DNA of 64,000 nucleotides from Chytriomyces cf. hyalinus JEL632 (lineage: Eukaryota; Chytridiomycota; Chytridiomycetes; Chytridiales; Chytriomycetaceae), in contig JAIWWG010000001.1 of the NCBI GenBank assembly GCA_025435555.1, positions 124,001 through 188,000 of the forward strand, in the 5' to 3' direction. The position numbers and the translations under genes were made by a program. The notes under the pieces were generated by a model. That model saw only the letters and a program-made list of their open reading frames with translations. It was not told the DNA's origin and made no database searches. The first letter of the stretch is position 1. Each line of letters opens with the position of its first letter. Shown here in pieces: positions 45,415 to 56,474 of this stretch.

Positions 45415-46519
45415 CTACTCCATATCCTCCTCGGAAGCATCGTCGTTATCCCAGGACCCCTTTTTGCGGTTCGGCATTCGGATACCTTGCTCGATAAACT
45501 GCAGAAAGAAGAGTAACCCTTGTCAGTACAGAGAAGCCGTGAAGCGGCGCAACGAAGCAGTTCAACAAGAATTTAAAAGGTGTACCGCAGTCACAAGTTC
45601 ACTTGGCATGACAGTGCCCGGAAAGCTTTTGCTGCTGTAGATGGTAAACGGATTGCTCATGATGCTTGAAATGACACTCATTTTCCCACGGTTCAAAACA
45701 CCAGTGGATTCCATCATATTGTAGAGATAGAATTTCAGCCGGAAAGTTCCGTGGATACGAACACTCAGATCGCTCTGATTTGGGAAGAGATGGGTGGGTC
45801 AGGAATCTTCAAAAAAACGCCACCAAAAAAAACAACAAATAAAAACAAAAACAAAAAGCAAGAGAAGGCAAAAGGCTGCTCACGAAAATGAAGTATATCC
45901 CAGGAATTCCATTCTGATCACGAAGAACCATGCTGCTGCTAAAAATGTTCCCAGCAAGAATGCTCTTTTCGGCGGGTATGTTTGCGTGCGACAAGACTGC
46001 GTCTGTTCCCTCTTCATTCCATAGCTCGACCCGTAGCACAAACGAGTCCGTGTATAATTCGCTGATTTGGGATTATACAATTTGGACCATGAGATGCGCC
46101 TCGTTGCAGTTAATTTCATGCAATGGAAAGTGAAAGGTAGTTACGCTGGAGGAAGCTTCTGCCCGCCTTCTTTAACTTGCAGCGATAGGATCGGTGCCTG
46201 AGAAAAGCCACAATTCGAGGGTGTGAGTGAGTTGAACTCCATGAATATTCGAAACGTACGGGGTTGAGGGGCCTTCGATCCTTGTCACCGACACCACAGG
46301 AGCGACCGTGCAAGGGATGCTAGCATTCGGATGTGAGTTTGGGGTGGTGAGTTGTCATCACATAAAAATAAATACAAATTAAAATAAAATAAAAACAAGC
46401 GAGCAGGGACCCATGCTGGATCAGACGCTCTGCCTTACCGACTGAATCTCAATCTCGAATGCCGGGGACGCTGTATTCGAAGCACCATTTTGTGGTGTTG
46501 CTGCTGCGTTGGTTGCCAT
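45415..46519 (-). CDS. Velvet-domain transcription regulator (VosA/VelB/VeA family)
   Basis: Fungal DNA-binding regulator of development and secondary metabolism with an NF-kB-like fold. Six short exons: MATNAAATPQNGASNTASPA; SHPLHGRSCGVGDKDRRPLN; APILSLQVKEGGQKLPP; AELYTDSFVLRVELWNEEGT to GIPGIYFIF; SDLSVRIHGTFRLKFYLYNM to YSSKSFPGTVMPSEL; FIEQGIRMPNRKKG to a stop. CG-GDKDRR, FPGT and the YF-F--DLSVR--G-FRLKF block are family hallmarks. All introns are GT-AG; the exon 4/5 intron starts GTGAGCAG. About 230 residues, short for the family, so a single-domain VosA/VelB-like form without a long C-terminal extension. Strongest evidence for a fungal host. Confidence 0.88.
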
Positions 46520-46859
46520 GCTTTCTTGGTTTGCGACAAAAAAATTGACAGAAATTGGTGCTGAAGTGGAATTACAAAACGGCACAAGTTACAGGAGTCA
46601 AGACTTTCTGGCGAATGGATACCGGCGATAGTCTTGCCTGTCGTGCGACTGGCTGGGCCCAGCCCAGCATCAGCATACACACGTTCTTGAGATCGCTTTC
46701 TCTGTGGCATTTCTGCCAATTCCAATGAATGCAATGAATGCGCGTAGAGCGAGGGAGAGAAATCTCTTCGTCGGAAGCTGGTGTTGCTGACACCTGGAAC
46801 GTGGAAGGAAGGCACAAAATCATGGGAACTGAAATGTTAATAAACAATTCAAGGTGAAA
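46520..46859. promoter_or_regulatory. Divergent promoter region of velvet and rhomboid genes
   Basis: 340 bp between start codons at 46519 (-) and 46860 (+). Near the rhomboid ATG lies TTAATAAACAATTC, 12-25 bp upstream, an A/T-rich start-proximal element like those at other genes here. An open frame through this segment on the minus strand is not in frame with the velvet domain and is not counted. Confidence 0.4.
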
Positions 46860-48140
46860 ATGAGTCAATCGGCAATGTTGGCACTTCGAGCACGCGAACT
46901 CGGCGCCTCTGTTGGATCAGGAATCCTATCATGGTGTGAGTACAATGACTGGCTTCGCGAGTCTGAGCCGTTTGTGTGTGTATTCTAAGTTGCTTGCCAT
47001 ACACCCATAGATGGTAAACTGCCGCTGGGCGTTGGAATCGTCATTGGCGTCTGCACCGCGTTCCAGTTGTTCGGGCTGTTTGTCACTGTGGATCAATGCT
47101 TCAGCGGGTCTGCTTTCTGGTTGGCCCCCGTTTCAAGAGGTACATCTCAGCCCGCATTCTGCATTGCCGCTGAATCTAATGAACAACTGCTCTCCAAATT
47201 TCGATCAGCTGCAACGCTATTTCTCTCGCATTTCTTGCACACAGGATGGCTCCACTTCATACTCAACATGCTGTCGTTTGCTCCCTTTGCCGGTTATCAA
47301 GAGCGCAACATGGGCACGTACCCGTTTCTGCATTTTACACTCCTATTGGCTGCCACATGCAGCGTAGTGTATTTTGCAATCGCGTTTGTTGTTGGCATCG
47401 TCTGGAGCACCATCTGGACCCAATGCGTTGCCGGGCTCAGTGGCATCATATTTGCTTTGATTTCGTTGGAAGCCAATCGCGGGGAAATGCAGACGCAAGA
47501 GTTGAGCCGCCTTGAACACAGAAATTCTTTCAGTTTGTTCTGGATTTGCTGATATTCAGTCTTTCTCAACCGTTTAAACAGTTTCTTTGGAATCAAAGTA
47601 CCCGGAGCAATGTTCCCTTGGGTGTTGCTTGTTGTGACGCAGTTCTTGATTCCTGGTGCCGCGTTTTTTGGTCATTTGGCGGGAATCTTGACTGGAATTT
47701 TACGTAAGGAGATGCGTCGATTGAACTGGGATATCCTCCGTTTTTACAATGCTTAAAAACAATTATTAGATGCACGCGGTTTCTTGGACGCCTTTGTGCC
47801 TGGACCTGATACATTCTCCCGCTTGGAATCGGCACCGTTCTTTGGCGGCTTGTCGCGTTATTCTGCGTATGTGGGACAGCCAGGAAGCATCAGCTTGCCC
47901 ACATTCAACACGCAAGCAGCAACGCAACCATCCATGCCATCTGCTGCGACTGGGGCTTCCTATTATCAGTAAGTCGCAGGTTTCCAAACGATTCATGAAT
48001 TTTGAAATGCCATCGCTTTTTTCAGATCAAGTTACTCTGGATATGGAGCCGTTCATGGTGGGAACAATCAGGGAAATGCTGCGGCTGGCAATGCGGGTGG
48101 TGATGCTGGCGACCGTCAGGGACTCTTGAGTGGACACTGA
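46860..48140 (+). CDS. Rhomboid-family intramembrane serine protease (RBD2/RHBDD1-like)
   Basis: Starts MSQSAMLALRARELGASVGS. After intron 1 comes LPLGVGIVIGVCTAFQLFG (first helix). A 69-bp intron that is a multiple of three (47142-47210) probably lies between PVSR and AATLFLSHFLHTGWLHFILN, giving the usual L1-loop-helix order. The catalytic Ser sits in AGLSGIIFAL (GxSG) and the His in AAFFGHLAGILTGIL (H-x-x-G), so the dyad is complete. The C-terminal 120 residues are Gly, Ser, Asn and Gln-rich (GNAAAGNAGGDAGDR), cytosolic, with no UBA domain seen. Rhomboids of this type act in Golgi/ER membrane-protein turnover. Intron 4 (about 47704-47769) separates the last helix from the tail. Confidence 0.82.
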
Positions 48141-48453
48141 TGTTTTTGAACCCGAAAAAAAGATGTTATATTCTTCTCCTTTCTTCGCACGTTGAGTGTG
48201 AAATCGTTTCGCCTGTGCCGAGGTTAAGCGTACGAGCATCAGTGCGGATACAATGCATGCATGTCGCCCTCCAGAACTGACACACCGCGTCACGAACAGG
48301 CAAGGGGCGGGTGGGCACATCTCCAATTCTCATAAAGTAAATAATTGAGTGTCCTTGAAGCAACGAACCAGTTACGAATTAAATCCAAAAGGAAGCGCCA
48401 CCAGCTCACCAGCCCCCTCGACAGGTGCCAACTTTAAACCATCCACCGCAAGC
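48141..48453. other. Rhomboid 3' flank and TMCO4 promoter
   Basis: 313 bp. AAAGTAAATAATTGAG at 48335-48350 is A/T-rich. The frame of the next gene is open upstream from about 48349 but has no ATG there, so the sequence before 48454 is treated as 5' UTR. Confidence 0.35.
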
Positions 48454-51400
48454 ATGAGCCAGGAAGCCAGTTGGGGATTCAGCCCAAGCGGAGGCCGAGT
48501 AGGAGATAGTGGGAAGGAAGAGAGCGAGCACGGCGACAAAGTGGCCCCGACCAATCAGACCATGCCGAACGACACAGCGATACCGCACGCGAAACCACCT
48601 GGCTACGATACAAACGAACACGACGAAGACAGCGAGACGCAGTCGAATCGGGAAAACGGACTGGATGGTTTTGACAAGCCTCTTGACGGTAGCAATCATG
48701 CCAAAGCCCCCATCATCACCAAGAGCCACCAACTCAGCCACATGCAGAGCATATTCAGCGACAGTCAGAAGATGGCGTATGTGGGACTGTGTGTGCTGCT
48801 CGTGACCCAGATGCGGACTCGACACCAGAACGAACAGTCCCGAACACGAATTCCGCTGAAATCGTTCAACGCATGGGCAGACCACTTTATGAACATGCTG
48901 TATGCATTCGTGGATGTGTCAATGGAGGAGCAGGCCATGATTGCAAACCTGGCGCAGCACGGACTTGTCCCGGCGGATCTGTCACGAGGGTTGATTGACG
49001 ATGCGGAGAAGGCATTTGCACGCTTGCAGAGCATCGAGGCTGAAGAGGCGTGGATCAAGCTGCAGGAGGCGAAATGGGGGGATGATGAGCGGGGGTCTCT
49101 GTCGACTGCTTCTTCGTCTGGGTCTCTCCCCATCCCCGCAACGGCTACGGATAACCCACCTCGTGCCTTGCAGGGATCCATGAAAACTGTCAGCGATATT
49201 CGTTACACAATCTTGTCCCATTTATTTATTCTGTGCATCTGTGATGGCTTTTACGACACGCGCGCCCGCACCTTGCTGCGCGCTGTTGCAAAAGAGCTGC
49301 AGATTTCTTGGTGGGAGCTTGCGAGACTGGAAGATACCATTGGTGATCAGCTGCGAAAACAGGATTCCGCGGAAGGGAATGATGTTCACGGTGCTGCTGC
49401 CGTGCGGCCAGAGGAGAAAACTGTCAAAGAGCGAAATATCAAAGACTCCAGGGGACGGTGGCTGTATATGGGATTGGCGACTTTGGGTGAGTTTCACTCT
49501 TTTGAACTTGACTATTTTTTATTGCTTCTTCGCTTATAAATAGATGCATTCACTGACCTGTTTCTTGTTTTGCTTTATACCTGAAAAGCGGGAGGAGCTG
49601 TGATTGGAGTTACTGCAGGCCTCGCTGCGCCTTTAATTGCCAGTGGAATTACAGCAGCTCTTACCACTTTCCATGTGGCTGGTGGAGTTGGAGCAGGTGT
49701 CGCTGCAGCCATGGGTGGAACCACCGGAATCGCAATTATTGCATCAAGTGGAGCATCGATTGGCGGAGGTGAGCATTGCTGTGATGCTCCACTGGCACTT
49801 AATATTTTACAACAGGCATGACTGGATACAAAATGCATAAGCGTACGCAGGGCATCCTCGAATTCGAATTTGTAGCCCTCGCCGAAGCCATGATTGCAAT
49901 CCAAGCCAGCAAATTAAAACGAGATGAGCGCAACAAAAAGAAAAAAGCCAAAGCGGCGGCACTTGCTGCGGCCGAAGAAAAAGAAAGGATGCGTGTCGAA
50001 CGCAAAAATAACGACTCATGGCTTGGCGGTGAACACACAGTCGAGCAGGCAGTATCACCCACAACTCCCACCGAAACATCTGTGACCCTGAATCGTTTGA
50101 CTGGCGGCGGAGACCAGACCCCGACTTCGTTGCCTTCCAGCAGCAGCAACTTGAAACTGAACACGACAATAATTTCATCAGCGGGGAGTCCCGTGGGAGT
50201 CGGGCGAAAGGGCAGTTTCGCTTCTCAGCCACCATATTCTGCCAATTCATTGCTCAAGGATCGCAGACAGAGCAGCACTCCGAGCATCAGTTCAGACCGA
50301 ATGAGTCGAGATTTTCGAAGCGACGGAAGTTTGGCCACTGCACCGCCTATTCTTTTTTCAGAAGGCTCCGCAGCTGCTGCAGCGGCCGCTCGAAACAGCA
50401 CAGACACTGAGGGAGAAGCTGCTTTGGCAGTGGCACAGCCAAAGGCCAATGTTCTTATCACAATTGCCGGATGGGTCGGTTCACTCGACTCGCGGGACGA
50501 TTTCACTTTGCCGTTTTCGACGCTGACCCCTGGACTGCATGGAGACCAATACACGCTCGTATGGGAAACGCAGGCATTGGTGGAATTGGGACATGCAGTG
50601 AAACTGCTCATGGCTGAGGTGACATCGTTTGTTGTCCAGCAAGGAATCCAATATTTTTTGTTGCCGGTCCTGATGGCTGGACTTGCTGGACCTCTTTGGG
50701 CGCTAAAATTGACCTACATGGTGGATAACCCGTGGGGAAATGGACTCACCAAAGCAAAAAAGGCAGGCCGGGTATGTCAAGTGCTTTTTTTTGCAAATCA
50801 AAAATTTGACCGAAAGATCTAAAAATCAAACATGATGGTAGATTCTTGCCGATACCCTTCTCCTCCGTGTGCAAGGAAACCGCCCCGTCACCTTAGTTGG
50901 TTTTTCCCTCGGTGCTCGAGTCATTTACTACTGCCTCCTCGAACTTGCCTCGCGTGGCGAAGCCGCGTACTCCATTGTAGAAGAGGCGTACCTGTTTGGC
51001 TGCCCAGTCATGGCCACTACCAAAGAATGGCTTCAAATCCGCAGCGTCGTGAGCGGCCGCCTCGTGAACGGCTACATGACGCACGACTGGGTGCTCTCGA
51101 TCTTGTATCGCGCGTCTTCAGCGTTTTTGAGTGATGTTGCGGGTCTGAATCCTGTGAAGCGTGTCGATGGAGTCGAGAACGTGTGCCTTGATGCTGTGTT
51201 GAAGGGTGGGCATTTGGAGTACCGTGCCGGTTTGCCAAGGATTTTGAAGCATGTTGGGTTTAGTGTTGATAGTGAGGTGTTTGATGATGAGGAGAAGGAG
51301 ATTGAGCAGGAGCGAATGGATGAAGAGGCTGAGCGAGAAAGATTAAAGAATGAAAAGGAAAAGGAGCGGGAGGAGATTGCGAAAAAGAAGCAGGTGGAAT

Positions 51401-51681
51401 ACGAGGCAAAGATGAAGCGACAGAAGGAGGAAGAAGAGGTTGCGCGGGCAGAATTAGCTGCGCGCAAGGCAATGCAACAGCAGCAGAAGCCGGCGAGAAG
51501 ATCTTGGTGGGGTGGATCGTCAAAGAGTTTGGCGACTTCGGTGGAAAGCGTGCAAGAGGAGCTGCCTTTTGAGATAAAGGAAATCAAGTCCACTCTGCCG
51601 CCGCTGGTGCTGACACTCGATGATTCAGAGTCTACCGCTACCGGGAGGGCTGGTCCTAGCCGGAATCCGGACAGTACTTGA
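48454..51681 (+). CDS. TMCO4/DUF726 membrane-associated alpha/beta-hydrolase-like protein
   Basis: The first ATG in frame is 48454 (MSQEASWGFSPSGGRVGDSG). Residues about 110-320 form the conserved helical part (YVGLCVLLVTQMRTR, LLRAVAKELQISWWELARLE). After an intron comes a Gly/Ala-rich double membrane segment (GGAVIGVTAGLAAPLIASGI, HVAGGVGAGVAAAMGGTTGI). Then a hydrolase-like domain: NVLITIAGWVGSLDSRDDFT, YTLVWETQALVELGHAVKLL and, after the 50773-50840 intron, NRPVTLVGFSLGARVIYYCL with the nucleophile elbow G-F-S-L-G. LFGCPVMATTKEWLQIRSVV follows. The C-terminus (51290-51480) is a Lys/Glu coiled coil. Close in layout to human TMCO4 and yeast Mil1; the lipase-like activity is unproven. About 990 residues. 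Confidence 0.88.
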
Positions 51682-51694
51682 GTCTTGAAACTAC

Positions 51695-51738
51695 GACTTT
51701 TGTTTTTGTTCTTGTTTTTGTTTTTGTTTTTGTTTTGC
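51695..51738. repeat. (GTTTTT)n simple repeat in the TMCO4 3' flank
   Basis: About six imperfect units of GTTTTT just after the stop codon; T-rich 3' UTR sequence with an AATAAATTAAG signal at about 51763-51773. Confidence 0.7.
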
Positions 51739-51908
51739 GATCATTATCGGTTGACTCTATTCTAATAAATTAAGATATTGCTGTGCCACTTCGGACGTTG
51801 CGTTGATGACAGTTTGCTGTCACTTGGATTATAAATAAACTTTATGGCCACATGTATAAAAAACCCCTAAGAACCACCCCAACTGCTTCCCATAAACAGC
51901 ATTCAAAC

Positions 51909-52421
51909 ATGAACATCACGCTGAAAGTACTCTCGGGAACGTTTCAAGTTGCGCGCTGGAAGCCAGCAGCCATCACCCAGCTGTGGAGCCAGCTGCTGCC
52001 CTTGACCGAGTCGAAGCAGGACCCGAGTCTCTTCTCACTCAACGTGACGAGCACAGAAACGTCGCTCGTGTGCTCATCCTCTCTGGTAAAATTAAGTGCT
52101 GCGTCTGTTCATGACCCATGGTTCTAAAAGTGATCGCTCGTTTACAAAAACACGCAGGCGCTACCTTCTGCCGGACCCGAATCACCCGTAACAATTGAAT
52201 CCGGGTACGCAGCCTTTGTTGTAGAAGGCACGCTTGACTTTGCGCTTGTGGGGATCCTGGCGGCAATCACATCGTCTCTTGCGGAGGCCAAGATTTCAGT
52301 ATTTGCCGTGTCGACGTACGACACGGACTATGTTCTTGTGAAGGAGGACAAAGTGGCAGGAGCGATCGAGGCGTGGACAAAGTCGAATGTGCAGGGCGTG
52401 GCCATTCGCGTTGTTTCGTAG
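51909..52421 (+). CDS. ACT-domain protein (small amino-acid-binding type)
   Basis: Exons 51909-52085 and 52158-52421 join in frame to 146 residues. It begins MNITLKVLSGTFQVARWKPA and the second exon holds GYAAFVVEGTLDFALVGILA, ISVFAVSTYDTDYVLVKEDK, VAGAIEAWTKSNV. FA-STYDTDY-LVKE is the hallmark of the small double-ACT proteins common in bacteria and present in many fungi, related to the amino-acid sensing ACT fold of CASTOR. Likely role is binding an amino acid or similar ligand; no catalytic domain is attached. GTATAAAAAACC lies at about 51851-51863, about 50 bp upstream of the start, as a probable TATA element. Confidence 0.8.
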
Positions 52422-52690
52422 CGTTTCCCTTTCAAACTGCGCAGAACGGGTCTTTTACATGCTGGGAAGATGCTGAAGACCCCGTGTTTATGACTGGCAT
52501 TTAGCGTGGGAAATAACAGCGCATTTATTTCAAATATTTCAAATTTAGTTGGCTTGGCGTTTGATTTATAATCGTTTTTATATTGATTTTATATTTATCC
52601 CTAAGACAGGTCTATTTCCATCCAAACATCCATCCATACACCCCATACATCCCGCGCAAGATCCCTCAAGCATACCCCACAACACAGCAC

Positions 52691-53296
52691 ATGCCCGCTC
52701 CGTCCATCTACACTCTCATCAAGTACTTCAATCTCTTTCTGATCGTCGCTGCTATTCCCATCTCTGGGGCCCTCCTCGTCGTGGGTTACCTCAACTGGAT
52801 CCACTGGTCTTCCCAGCAGAACGACGACTGGATCGAAATCCAATCTCAGATCCTGAACGCATGTTTCACATATCTTGTTGTCATTGTTGAGGGTCGGCGG
52901 CGAGTGCTTGCATACTATCATTTGCGGCGGCTTCCTCCTGCCGACTCAAACATTGCAGCTGCCGATGATGAAGGCTTGGAATCAGCCATGGGGGAAACTG
53001 TGCTGGAAGCGCGGGCACACCAAGGAGTCTCAGCAGCATCCGACAGTGTAGCCAAACTGCGCGCCTTGTATCCTGAGATGAAATCGTACCCCTTCAACAG
53101 TCCTGGATTCAAACTGATTTTGGCAATCGGAGCTGTGCATATTGTGGCGCAGATTGGGATGGCTGTGCAAATGTGGGCGTTTAATTCGAAAGTTAGGAGC
53201 GGGGGAGGCGTTGCTGGATGCTTTTCCGTCGCCTGCCTTTCTGGAACGGTCGCAGGGTTGTTGCCCTTGTGGTTCAATCGAAAACCAAAGAAGTAA
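52691..53296 (+). CDS. Membrane protein, DUF2985-like
   Basis: Intronless, 201 residues, about four hydrophobic segments: YTLIKYFNLFLIVAAIPISG, AFLVVGYLNW-type helix at about 30-45, LAIGAVHIVAQIGMAVQMWA, VACLSGTVAGLLPLWF. The segment DDWIEIQSQILNACFTYLVV resembles the WIEI-SQ-LNALF-- motif of fungal DUF2985 membrane proteins; I give this as a resemblance only. A soluble loop of about 70 residues joins the two pairs of helices. The start at 52691 is chosen over an ORF start at 52583 that lacks an ATG. Function unknown. Confidence 0.65.
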   Translation: MPAPSIYTLIKYFNLFLIVAAIPISGALLVVGYLNWIHWSSQQNDDWIEIQSQILNACFTYLVVIVEGRRRVLAYYHLRRLPPADSNIAAADDEGLESAMGETVLEARAHQGVSAASDSVAKLRALYPEMKSYPFNSPGFKLILAIGAVHIVAQIGMAVQMWAFNSKVRSGGGVAGCFSVACLSGTVAGLLPLWFNRKPKK

Positions 53297-53493
53297 ATGA
53301 AATGTGCATCCTCATGATGAGGTGTGTTTCTGGTGTTCTTTTTACTCATGTTCCAAGTTTGGACGCGAGACAATGGGGTCATGCAATACTGCTACCAGTG
53401 CACCCCTTGTAACATTATCAAGATATCACAGTTAAGGCGCGTCTGCGCCGATGGTCGCCGGCAGTTTTATTGTCGGATGACTCACGATGAATG

Positions 53494-54437
53494 TTACGAA
53501 AACGCTTGACTCAACTTCCCATGCACGCGAGCAACTTTTCCGTCCGCGCTCTCCACCGCAATACTCAGCCCCGACAGCCGCTCGGTTTGCGCGTCAATTT
53601 CCTGCCCCATTGCAAGACTTGCCACTCGAAGCATCTGCAAGCTGCTTGAAATACGGTCCAGATTTCCATCGACCTGCTGCGCAATCACGTCCACGTCTGA
53701 TACTGCAGTATTAGTGAACATTTCCTGAGCGCGCAATTGTTGTTGTTGTTGCTGCGTTGCTGTTGATGATACTTGAAATGAACCGGTGCTTTTCAGAGCC
53801 CCTGAAAGCGCCATAAGTTTTGTATTTGATATGTGGAGCATGTCGCATTCGGTTGGGATGTGGGGAATGTCTTGAAGGGGTCCGTCTGGGCAGGGAAGCT
53901 CAGGAGGGCATTTTGACCGCTTTTTTCGGAGAAGTCGCGTCGGAATTTTGAGATGGAATCTTGGCATCCAGCTACCAATAAAGGGAAGAATTTAGGCAAA
54001 TGACATTCGTTTCTTACGCATATTTGCTTCGAAAGTTACCCTTTCAGTCCTTGCAGTTGGCGCACTTTTACCTCAGCAACGGTGGAAGATTCTTTGATTC
54101 GCTCGATCGAGTCCGAGATTATCTGAATCTTTTCTGAACACAGAGAACCCAATTAGAAAATCAGAGAAGAGGAGCCTCAGACAATAAATAGAATGAAAAT
54201 AAATAAAAACACGCACCACTCTGCTGGGCAAGGGTAAACAGAGACTCTGCGGCATTCGTGTGAATATCTTCAAGCTTCGAAATAGCTCGTTCAGTGGATT
54301 TGAGACTCCATCTCAACGTGCGGATGGACTCGAGCTCGATCGCGGCTTCTTGCACGGCAATCTCACTGGCGTTCTCGGCATCTGTAGGGTTGAAGTTGGT
54401 GGATTGGAGTAAGGACAGGTATCGGAATGCCTGTGTC
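53494..54437 (-). CDS. SNAP-25-type SNARE with Qb and Qc motifs (5' exon unresolved)
   Basis: Membrane-fusion protein supplying two helices to a SNARE bundle. The first recognised exon begins after ACACAG at about 54437 and reads AFRYLSLLQSTNFNPTDAEN, then SIRTLRWSLKSTERAISKLE and NAAESLFTLAQQS. An intron with GTGCGT...GTTCAG leads to EKIQIISDSIERIKESSTVA. The Qb zero-layer Gln is in AQQSEKI, split by this intron. After GLKG and the next intron comes WMPRFHLKIPTRLLRKKRSK, then a linker with three Cys that could be acylated. The C-terminal Qc helix is VDVIAQQVDGNLDRISSSLQ, then MGQEIDAQTERLSGLS with its zero-layer Gln. There is no transmembrane helix, as in SNAP-25/29/47. The start codon lies in an upstream exon I could not fix. 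Confidence 0.75.
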
Positions 54438-54662
54438 TGGTCTTGTTTTTACCATGCATCGATCGTGTTTGTTGATGGAAACAAAACTTGACAAACCCTT
54501 GAACACACACCTTGGTACTACTTAGCACGCAACAACTGCGCTGGTTGGATCACACAACGTCGGACACTGTAAAATGCGGTGTCCAATTCGGTGCATGCGT
54601 GCTCAGATGTTTCCACGGACGGCGAATAAATATGGATTTAAATCGGATTATATTCCCTTCCA

Positions 54663-56345
54663 ATGGTGTTCGCCCACACTCTCACACGCAGACTATTTGC
54701 CGCCCGGCCAAATTCTGTCACAGCAGCTTTCAGGCTCACCGCATCTTCCCATGAACTGGTTCCGAGCCTTGTCCACCTACGCCGCTTTTCGCGCTCGGCA
54801 AACTCAAACTCCCAGAAACCTGCCGCACACGCACCTTCAACTGACATCTTTGCATCCGTCCATTCCACAATTCCACAATTTGACGAGATTCAAATCCCCG
54901 ATGAACCCAGCACCGATAATCTGTCAGAAAGCGCTCCCACCAGCGTACTATCCCTGACCCCGTCCAGTTCGTTACTTCTAATCATTGGAACTTTCAATCA
55001 CTGCCCTTGCTGACTGACGCCCCGCTGCTGCAGATGTTCTGCCGCCGTTTGAAGTTCTCGATCACATGCAAAAGACGAATCGCATCCAGATTTCACCCAA
55101 AGACGCCTACTTTGTTCTGTCCATGATTCAGTACACCTGGAATGCGTTGTTGGAAGATCAGACTAAATCTGCGGAACGGGGACTGATTGACCGGATATTA
55201 AAGAGTAAGGGGGTTTATTTCAAACTTGAGACTGCGCAAGCATTGTCTGTAACTCTTACTCTCTCTTCTCGGCCCCAGTATGCACGATCAAGGATTTGAC
55301 CGTGCTTGGTACAATGGCTTTTGAACATTCGGCACCCGGGAAACCGCTTGGGTTCAAAATTCTGGAAATGTGCAAGAATGAAGGAAACCTGGACGCCGAA
55401 TTCAAATATGCACACATTCTGTCTCAAGGTATTCGCACTCTTCTTGTTGTGTCTTGAACAATTCGGCATTCTGAAACGTGCTGCGCGTCTCCAACCCCAG
55501 GCTTCGAAGGCCAAAAACGAAATCAAACTGCCGCTATTGAAATTCTCCAATCCCTCGTCGCAAAGAAGCACCCAATTTCGACATACGTCCTGGCCGTCCG
55601 ACAAATCAGAATGGCGACATCTGCAGCAGAAACAGCAAACACGACCGACGCGCAAACTGACAAACAACTGGTCAATGTCCCCCTTCTCACAAAGGGACTC
55701 CGGAATCTTCATACGAGCGCGTCTGAATTGAATTTCCCGCAAGCGCAGATGCAAATGGGTCATTTATATTTATATGGGGGTTTGGGGGTACCGAAAGATG
55801 CTGGAAAAGCGTACGGATTTTTGGAAAAGGCAGGCAACCATGGGATCACAGAGGCCATGTTTCTGTGCGGGGTGTGTTGTGAAAAAGGTCTAGGTGTCGA
55901 AGCTGCAGATATGGCAAAGGCGGGTGAATGGTGGCAAAAGGCTGCCAACAAAGGTATAGTGGTGATTTTCTTTTACTTCACATCAACTTGTACGCTAAAC
56001 CATGGGCTTTGACAAGGTCTCGCAATCGCGCAACACAATCTAGCAAGCTTATATTTTGCAGCTTCAACATCGCCTACGAGTCCCTACCAAAAGTCCATGC
56101 CGCTTGCTATCGAATACTTTGAAATGGCGGCCACGCAAGGGCTCCCACTTTCGCTCATCAATTTGGCAAAGCTATACAAAGAGGGGTATATGCCTTTGAA
56201 GGGGGAGCCTAGTTCGTGGGCGATTGCTGTGGATTTGAAGAAAGCCGAGCAGTATGCTGAGCGGGTGTCAGAGTTGGAAGGGGAGTGGGGTGAGCTTGGG
56301 AAGGAACTGTTGGAGCAAATCAAAAAGGAGGGGAGCGGGAATTGA
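54663..56345 (+). CDS. Sel1-repeat protein with mitochondrial presequence
   Basis: The N-terminus (MVFAHTLTRRLFAARPNSVT) is Arg/Ser-rich without acids, a mitochondrial presequence. About five introns. The body reads DAYFVLSMIQYTWNALLEDQ, TMAFEHSAPGKPLGFKILEM, then Sel1/TPR-like units: AQMQMGHLYLYGGLGVPKDA, KAYGFLEKAGNHGITEAMFL, CGVCCEKGLGV, AGEWWQKAANKGLAIAQHNL, AIEYFEMAATQGLPLSLINL. These are the A-x-x-x-G/L--Y--G-GV--D pattern of Sel1 repeats. The layout resembles mitochondrial repeat proteins involved in respiratory-chain assembly (for example yeast Mss2), but the exact orthology is not settled. About 470 residues. Confidence 0.75.
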
Positions 56346-56474
56346 GGACTTTCTGATGGGCATGCGGTGTCAATAAAGCACCATTTTGGTCAATGGTTGC
56401 AGGATGAGTGTCTTTTGAGGAAAGAAAAATTATAAATAACGTTGACGGGACACAAGCGATATTTACTTAAAAAA

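Noticed and set aside
46395-46440. tRNA-like string on the minus strand (GTCGGTAAGGCAGAGCGTCTGATCC...)
   Set aside because: It resembles a D-loop and anticodon arm, but no paired acceptor stem or T-loop (GGTTCGANTCC) follows, and it is the start of a velvet-gene intron (donor GTAAGG).
48349-48453. N-terminal extension of the TMCO4-like protein
   Set aside because: The frame is open but starts with GTG; a eukaryotic gene needs an ATG, and the first one in frame is at 48454.
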